A program made the translations under genes and the position numbers. Under the pieces are notes generated by a model. It was given only the letters and a program-made list of their open reading frames with translations, made no database searches and was not told where the DNA came from. Below are positions 15,023 to 18,782 of a DNA stretch of 18,782 nucleotides, piece after piece. The stretch comes from CAYPLH01 sp964411505 (GTDB lineage Bacteria > Bacillota > Clostridia > CAYPLH01 > DUMO01). Each line of letters begins with the position of its first letter. The stretch's first letter is position 1. Location of the stretch: positions 1 through 18,782 of the forward strand of contig CAYPLH010000070.1 in the NCBI GenBank assembly GCA_964411505.1, written 5' to 3'.

Positions 15023-15787
15023 TCATTTTTTCATTCTGGTATAAATATAAACTGCATCTCTTAAAAATGCAGCCATTCCAGGCTGTTTCTTATCGTAGTG
15101 CTCTTTAAACCTATCATCATTTACATACATGTCGGTAACACCTGCATGGGCTTCCTTACTATAATAGCCCCATGCAAAGCTTATCCATTGCTTGTGCAGC
15201 TCGGCAACTTTTTGTCCAAGTTCTCCTGCTGGATTACCTGTTTTAAAAGCTTCTTCTAAGGTACTTTTTACATCCTCACCCAGCTTTACAAATTCATCAT
15301 ATTGCTTCTCTGTCATGTTCTTAAAAACTTTATTGGATCTCTCCACTGCTTCTTCACCGTATTTTTCCCGAATTTCTTCTCCATACTTCTTCTCATTTTT
15401 TTCAAGCATTTCTTTCTTAAAGCCTTCAAACTTTTCATTGTCACTCATATTTATTCCCCCTTCTTTTCCCGCTATTGTTTTATCAACATTTTCAATCAGT
15501 CTGTTAATTCGCTGTCTTTTTTCAAGGAGCCTGACACGGTGCTCCTTTAAAGCTGACACACTGTCAAAGGACGGTGATGCTATTATCTTTTTTATGCTCT
15601 CTAGCTCAACACCAAGCTCTTTATAGAAAAGTATTTGCTGTAATTTGTCAACCTCGTGCTTCCCATATATTCGGTATCCCGATGTATTGATCCTTGCAGG
15701 CTTAAGAATGCCAATTTCATCGTAATACCTTAGGGTTCGTGTGCTTACACCTGCCATTTTTCCCAGCTTTTGAACAGTATATTCCAT
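15023..15787 (-). CDS. MerR-family regulator with TipAS-like ligand domain
   Basis: This 254-residue activator has an N-terminal MerR winged helix (1-70, YTVQKLGKMAGVSTRTLRYYDEIGIL), a dimerising coiled coil (about 76-108, rich in K/R/E/L), and a C-terminal TipAS-like domain (about 115-250) with the HKQWISFAW and DMYVNDDRFKEHYD elements. Members of this class (TipAL, Mta, SkgA, AlbA) bind bulky antibiotics or hydrophobic drugs. The chain contains no cysteine, so it cannot trap thiopeptides covalently as TipAL does. GGGGAGG 8 bases before the ATG supports the start, and its promoter has MerR-type 19-bp spacing. An internal start at M114 may give a free ligand domain. The MATE exporter upstream is the obvious candidate target. 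Confidence 0.92.
   Translation of the reverse strand: MEYTVQKLGKMAGVSTRTLRYYDEIGILKPARINTSGYRIYGKHEVDKLQQILFYKELGVELESIKKIIASPSFDSVSALKEHRVRLLEKRQRINRLIENVDKTIAGKEGGINMSDNEKFEGFKKEMLEKNEKKYGEEIREKYGEEAVERSNKVFKNMTEKQYDEFVKLGEDVKSTLEEAFKTGNPAGELGQKVAELHKQWISFAWGYYSKEAHAGVTDMYVNDDRFKEHYDKKQPGMAAFLRDAVYIYTRMKK
15446..15462 (-). promoter_or_regulatory. Internal ribosome-binding site and ATG for a TipAS-like domain alone
   Basis: Inside the MerR gene, AAGGGGG precedes an in-frame ATG (15448, residue M114) by 7 bases, exactly at the linker between coiled coil and ligand domain. Translation from here would give a 141-residue protein, MSDNEKFEGF onwards. In Streptomyces the tipA gene makes TipAS by such an internal start. 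Confidence 0.5.
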
Positions 15788-15809
15788 GGTCTCGCCTCCC
15801 CATGAACCT

Positions 15810-15840
15810 ATATTACACCTTTACGTTACGTCAATGTCAA
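15810..15840 (-). promoter_or_regulatory. MerR-type promoter with 19-bp spacer and central dyad
   Basis: On the minus strand a perfect TTGACA (15840-15835) and TAATAT (15815-15810) are 19 bases apart. The spacer carries the dyad ACGT-T-ACGT (15823-15831). Over-long spacers with a central dyad are the hallmark of promoters that MerR regulators activate by twisting DNA, so autoregulation is likely. The site lies 23 bases before the regulator's ATG. Confidence 0.65.
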
Positions 15841-15959
15841 CATATTTTATAAAATTATTTTAAAGTAACTGACCCAGATCCATTGCACGAAGAACATGGC
15901 CTATGGAAATCAAAGAATGCTGTTAGCTTAATCGGCAGGCATCAAACTCATTGCTTATG

Positions 15960-15992
15960 ATTCAGCCGGCATAAATTATATACCGGCTGAAT
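15960..15992 (-). terminator. Terminator-like hairpin after the MATE gene
   Basis: ATTCAGCCGG (15960-15969) pairs perfectly with CCGGCTGAAT (15983-15992), and the loop can add three A-T pairs after one mismatch. It starts 7 bases past the MATE stop on the minus strand. There is no T-run afterwards, but its strength and position suggest that it ends the MATE transcript before the MerR promoter. Confidence 0.65.
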
Positions 15993-15998
15993 TAGATA

Positions 15999-17471
15999 TC
16001 ATACCTTTACGCTTTTCCATCTACCAGAGTTAAACCTTAAAAGCACAAGGAAAGATCTTAGCAGTTGATCTACTGCAACCGCAATCCATGCTCCGGTTAA
16101 ACCCCACTTAAGAAGATGAATGCTAATGATAGCAAGACCTGGGCGAACCAGTAAAACTGTAATAAACGATATTGTTGCAGTTGCCTTGGTATCGCCTGCA
16201 CCTCTTAGAGCACCGGCCAGTATAAACTGTGAAGATTGAAATGGTTGGATAAATGCAACAAGTTTTAAAATTCGCGCACCCTGGCTTATTATTTCAGGAT
16301 CTTGGCTGTATAAGCCTACAATCTGCTCGCCAAAGAAAAAGAAAGTTATTGCAAGGACAACTGAAACACTCATGCCCAATCGTCTAGTGCGACTACTGTA
16401 TGCTTGTGCCATGTCCGGTCTCTTCTTACCAAGACTTTGCCCGACTAAAGATGTCGCTGGTATAGCAAAAGCTTGACCATTCATGAAGGACATAGCCTGA
16501 ATGTTAAAAATAATCTGATGTATTGCATATGCTACTGTTCCAAGGGTCGCAACAGTTTTAGCATATATTATCATCCCTGTTCGCATAACTAATTGTTCTG
16601 CTGCAGCCGGCAGACCAATGTTAAATATACTTTTTATGGTATCCCATCTAGGTTTAAAACCCTTCTTTATATCAAGAGAAACATAATGCTTTCCACTTAA
16701 AATAACACCTAAAGCAATAATAAATGCTACACACTGTCCAATTACAGTTGCAATAGATGCACCTGCTATCCCCCATTTGGGGAATCCCCAGTGTCCATTT
16801 ATAAGTACATAATTAAAACATACATTAACAAGATTAGCTATTAGGTTATAAATCATGGCAATTCTGGAGTTTCCCACACCACGCAAAGCTGCTGTTATTG
16901 TACTTGTCATGGCTAATATTACAAACCCTGCCATCTGTATTTTAAGATATATTGCTCCTTCAATCAGAGTTTTTTGTTCTGTGGCTCCCATAAACGAAAC
17001 CAATGGTTCTGCAAAAACATAACCAATGACTGATGCAATACTAGATGTTATAAAAGTAAGGAGTAATGCCTGACGAAGAACAGCATTAGCCTTTTCAGGA
17101 TCCCCTTCGCCTTTATGCCTCGCGATTAAAGCTGTAGCACCGACATTCAATGACATAAATGCTGTCATCATTAAAAATTTAGGCTGATTTGTAAGCCCTA
17201 CCGATGTTATAGCCCAAGCTCCTAAACCGCCCACCATCATTAAATCCACCATGGATACCAGTTGCGTCAATATCAATTCCATGAAGGACGGCCATGCTAT
17301 CTTTGTTATGTCTTTGTATAGCATTTTGGAGGTAACCTCAGCTGGCAAAGTTTTGTTTACTCTATCCTGTTTTCCATAGCTATCAGCATCATCATTTCCC
17401 TGCTCTACCAAATCCAAAGCCATATCGTTATAAACAGGCTTTTCAACTTCTTTTTGTATACTTTGACCCAC
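15999..17471 (-). CDS. MATE-family multidrug/Na+ antiporter
   Basis: This inner-membrane exporter is of the MatE fold, with two six-helix bundles of about 12 hydrophobic segments from residue 57 to about 480. Typical patterns are IAWPSFMELILTQLVSMVDLMMVGGLG (58-84), LRGVGNSRIAMIYNLIANLVNVCFNYVLI in the first bundle, and LAGALRGAGDTKATATIS in the second. The longest reading starts at GTG 17471 (490 residues) directly after a stop codon. A start at ATG 17324 (M50, 441 residues, GAGGT 10 bases upstream) gives a more usual N-terminus. Family members export cationic drugs or metabolites using Na+ or H+. It lies just upstream of a drug-sensing MerR gene. The substrate is not evident. Confidence 0.9.
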   Translation of the reverse strand: MGQSIQKEVEKPVYNDMALDLVEQGNDDADSYGKQDRVNKTLPAEVTSKMLYKDITKIAWPSFMELILTQLVSMVDLMMVGGLGAWAITSVGLTNQPKFLMMTAFMSLNVGATALIARHKGEGDPEKANAVLRQALLLTFITSSIASVIGYVFAEPLVSFMGATEQKTLIEGAIYLKIQMAGFVILAMTSTITAALRGVGNSRIAMIYNLIANLVNVCFNYVLINGHWGFPKWGIAGASIATVIGQCVAFIIALGVILSGKHYVSLDIKKGFKPRWDTIKSIFNIGLPAAAEQLVMRTGMIIYAKTVATLGTVAYAIHQIIFNIQAMSFMNGQAFAIPATSLVGQSLGKKRPDMAQAYSSRTRRLGMSVSVVLAITFFFFGEQIVGLYSQDPEIISQGARILKLVAFIQPFQSSQFILAGALRGAGDTKATATISFITVLLVRPGLAIISIHLLKWGLTGAWIAVAVDQLLRSFLVLLRFNSGRWKSVKV

Positions 17472-17830
17472 CTAAAGTTCAACTCCATCTGCATAATTTA
17501 ATAAACTTTTTGTATATTATGATTAACCAGCCTTTCAAGAAAGAATGAGGGGGCTGGCGTGTAAGCCTCGCTTGCTGCTCGCCCATGCAATGAGGGCTTC
17601 TGCAAGGTATACATAATTACAATACAGAAAGTCATAGAGTGACTTTCTGTATTGCAATCATATTATCATAAGTTACATCTAAAGTCCATATTATAAAGTT
17701 CTCCAACCTCATCTTCCCCTACATTCAAAGCGGTGTAGCAACAACTACACATGCCTACTGCTGGACATGTAATTCATTTGCACTCTTAATAAATTACATT
17801 TTATAGCAGCGTTAAGAAACAAAATAAACA
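17472..17830. other. Structured intergenic region between divergent MATE and ABC units
   Basis: This region of about 360 bases has no convincing gene. Near the MATE side are three consecutive stem-loops (17527-17654, listed separately). Further right are a hairpin GTGTAG/CTACAC (17733-17738 with 17745-17750) and an inverted repeat ATGTAATT/AATTACAT (17767-17774 with 17792-17799) just before the T-box promoter. On the minus strand a TTGAAA and TATACA pair 16 bases apart near 17512-17539 is a weak MATE promoter candidate. Confidence 0.55.
17527..17654. ncRNA. Run of three stem-loops, possible MATE leader or small RNA
   Basis: The three stem-loops are: CCAGCC (17527-17532) with GGCTGG (17552-17557), with an alternative short CTTTC/GAAAG hairpin that shares its last C; an imperfect stem joining AGCCTC..TTGC and GCAA..GAGGGCT at about 17564-17598; and a perfect 15-bp stem at 17620-17634 with 17640-17654 and a 5-base loop. 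GC content is locally high against an AT-rich background. It matches no riboswitch class I can name. As the minus-strand leader of the MATE gene it could be regulatory. Confidence 0.35.
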
Positions 17831-17860
17831 TTGACAAAATTATTGAGCGTAGAATATAAT
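17831..17860 (+). promoter_or_regulatory. Sigma-A promoter of the T-box transcript
   Basis: A perfect TTGACA at 17831-17836 and a perfect TATAAT at 17855-17860, 18 bases apart, lie just upstream of the T-box leader. Transcription should begin near 17866-17868. Confidence 0.88.
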
Positions 17861-17866
17861 ACTACC

Positions 17867-18138
17867 AACAAACGCTACGACCAGGAACCAGTAACAGTAA
17901 AACTAGTCCATACAGAGAGCTTAAGCTAGGTGAAAATAAGCTGGATTTTAAATACTGTGAATTCATCCTGAGAGCCGCATACTGAAAGGCGAAAGCCCTG
18001 TAGGATATGACGGGTTCCACCCGTTACAGTGGAGGAGCAATGTTGGTTGCTTACTGAGGTTGTATGTTTATACGACGAAGCAAGGTGGTACCGCGAATTA
18101 ATGATTCGCCCCTGTTATTATTGACAGGGGCTTTTTTA
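17867..18138 (+). ncRNA. T-box leader (tRNA-sensing riboswitch), specifier UUC (Phe)
   Basis: The invariant T-box AAGGTGGTACCGCG lies at 18082-18095 before a terminator. Stem I is clear: CAGG (17882-17885) pairs with CCTG (17967-17970) and ACAGTA (17894-17899) with TACTGT (17953-17958). Between them is the specifier loop, with AGTA (17890-17893) on the 5' side and GAA-TTC-AT on the 3' side, so the codon is TTC at 17962-17964 (Phe). The AGAGAGC and GGTGAAAA segments of stem I are present. The T-box UGGU (18086-18089) expects a tRNA with discriminator A73, as in tRNA-Phe, not the G73 of bacterial tRNA-Trp. Uncharged tRNA should favour the antiterminator (GCGAAT 18093-18098 with ATTCGC 18104-18109) and switch on the transporter gene. 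Confidence 0.93.
18108..18137 (+). terminator. T-box regulated terminator
   Basis: GCCCCTGT (18108-18115) pairs with ACAGGGGC (18124-18131) over 8 bases, followed by six T. Its 5' arm overlaps the 3' arm of the antiterminator, so the two structures exclude each other. Confidence 0.92.
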
Positions 18139-18203
18139 ATGCTCAAATTAGAATTTAACCTGTAAAGGTTTAATTGATAAATTATATTTTTGGAGGAGAT
18201 CAT

Positions 18204-18782
18204 ATGAAAAAGTATGTAAAAATTTTAGCTGTAATTATGTCTTTTGCTGCAATACTGATTATTGCAGGTTGCACGGTCAAACAGGACACCACTGCCGGTG
18301 ACATAAAGAAAATCGGTATCATTCAGTATGCAGAACATGTAGCGCTTGACGCTGCAAAGGATGGGTTTATTGCTGCACTCATTGATAAAGGTTATAAGGA
18401 TGGAGAAAAAATAACAATCGACTATCATAATGCTCAAGGTGATTCATCTAATACGTCGACAATCAGTGACAGGTTTGTAAGCAATAAAGTTGATTTGGTA
18501 CTGGCTATTGCAACTCCTGCTGCTCAATCAATTGCGGGTAAAACAACTGAAATACCCATTTTGGGGACAGCAATCACTGATTATGTTGATGCAAGACTAG
18601 TTGACTCTAATGAAGTTCCCGGTGGCAATGTCAGCGGAACAACTGATATGAACCCGATAAAAGAACAAATTGATCTTTTGCTTAGGTTAGCTACTTCTGC
18701 AAAAACTATTGGTGTTCTTTATACCTCAAGTGAAGATAACTCCATACTCCAAGCGAAAATTGCAAAAGAAGTAATTGAAGGT
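18204..18782 (+). CDS. ABC transporter substrate-binding lipoprotein, TrpX-like (partial)
   Basis: The 3' end is cut by the window; 193 codons are present. A lipoprotein signal, MKKYVKILAV then a hydrophobic stretch ending LIIAGC, puts the acylated cysteine at 23. The mature part reads KIGIIQYAEHVALDAAKDGFIAAL, followed by DLVLAIATPAAQSI and EVPGGNVSGTTDMNPIKEQ, the pattern of the ABC_sub_bind (TrpX/DUF534-type) family. GGAGGAG 6 bases before the ATG supports the start. The protein would sit on the outer face of the membrane and deliver an amino acid to a permease and ATPase expected just beyond the window. The Phe-specific T-box suggests phenylalanine or a related aromatic compound as ligand; the family also has tryptophan-linked members. 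Confidence 0.9.
   Translation, partial: MKKYVKILAVIMSFAAILIIAGCTVKQDTTAGDIKKIGIIQYAEHVALDAAKDGFIAALIDKGYKDGEKITIDYHNAQGDSSNTSTISDRFVSNKVDLVLAIATPAAQSIAGKTTEIPILGTAITDYVDARLVDSNEVPGGNVSGTTDMNPIKEQIDLLLRLATSAKTIGVLYTSSEDNSILQAKIAKEVIEG

Noticed and set aside
15192..15626. 144-codon plus-strand frame opposite the MerR gene
   Set aside because: Ser/Phe-rich antisense shadow of a clear MerR/TipAS-like protein.
17953..17970. Specifier read as GAA (Glu) or ATC (Ile) instead of TTC
   Set aside because: GAA forms the conserved loop E partner of AGTA, and ATC would run into the closing CCTG helix. TTC occupies the standard codon position and agrees with discriminator A73.
18225..18437. 70-codon minus-strand frame opposite the substrate-binding protein
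   Set aside because: The plus strand encodes a lipoprotein with lipobox and ribosome site; the antisense frame has neither.
1..18782. CRISPR array, prophage or toxin-antitoxin system
   Set aside because: No spaced direct repeats, phage structural genes or small paired toxin-like genes were seen on either strand.

Overview
The window looks like the chromosome of a low-GC, anaerobic, spore-forming clostridium, close to the Ruminiclostridium/Acetivibrio (cellulolytic clostridia) type. The grounds are strongly AT-rich intergenic DNA, purine-rich Shine-Dalgarno sites with several TTG and GTG starts, sporulation-linked genes (ytfIJ-type pair, dacF-type carboxypeptidase), a T-box leader, and a separately encoded biotin carrier / 12S / 5S carboxyltransferase set. 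The genus is inference; no rRNA or other taxonomic marker is present.

Layout. Bases 1-54 are a TTGG tetranucleotide tract at the window edge. Bases 121-4883 (+) carry agmatinase (speB), then an operon for a biotin-dependent carboxyl-transfer complex: 12S-type carboxyltransferase, a 60-residue subunit resembling decarboxylase epsilon/gamma tails, a biotin carrier, and a 5S/OadA-type carboxyltransferase. No biotin carboxylase and no membrane Na+-pump beta subunit lies in the window. Bases 5013-5687 (-) encode an unrecognised protein with a C-terminal CxxC/HxxC zinc-finger-like motif, and 5998-6477 (+) a DUF5362-like membrane protein.

Bases 6581-14964 (-) form a long block of conserved housekeeping genes. 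In transcription order they are dacF (after the merR gene), lysA, a site-2-type M50 protease, trpS, scpA, scpB, ytfI (DUF2953), ytfJ and rluB. They serve peptidoglycan trimming, lysine/DAP metabolism, tRNA charging, chromosome condensation, sporulation and ribosome modification. The rluB-ytfJ gap is unusually structured: a 32-bp perfect palindrome, a 118-bp segment bounded by 16-bp inverted repeats, and a strong terminator.

Bases 15023-17471 (-) hold a MerR regulator with a TipAS-like ligand domain and, upstream, a MATE exporter. They form a plausible drug-sensing and drug-export pair with a MerR-type 19-bp-spacer promoter between them. After a structured intergenic region, 17831-18782 (+) has a promoter, a complete T-box leader whose specifier reads UUC (Phe), and the start of a TrpX-like ABC substrate-binding lipoprotein that runs off the window.

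The most interesting items are the Phe-reading T-box on a TrpX-family transporter, a likely internal start giving a free TipAS-like domain, the structured DNA between rluB and ytfJ, the unknown zinc-finger protein, and the carboxyltransferase operon that lacks its usual partners. I found no CRISPR array, phage, rRNA or tRNA gene, and no clear novel multi-gene defence-type system.
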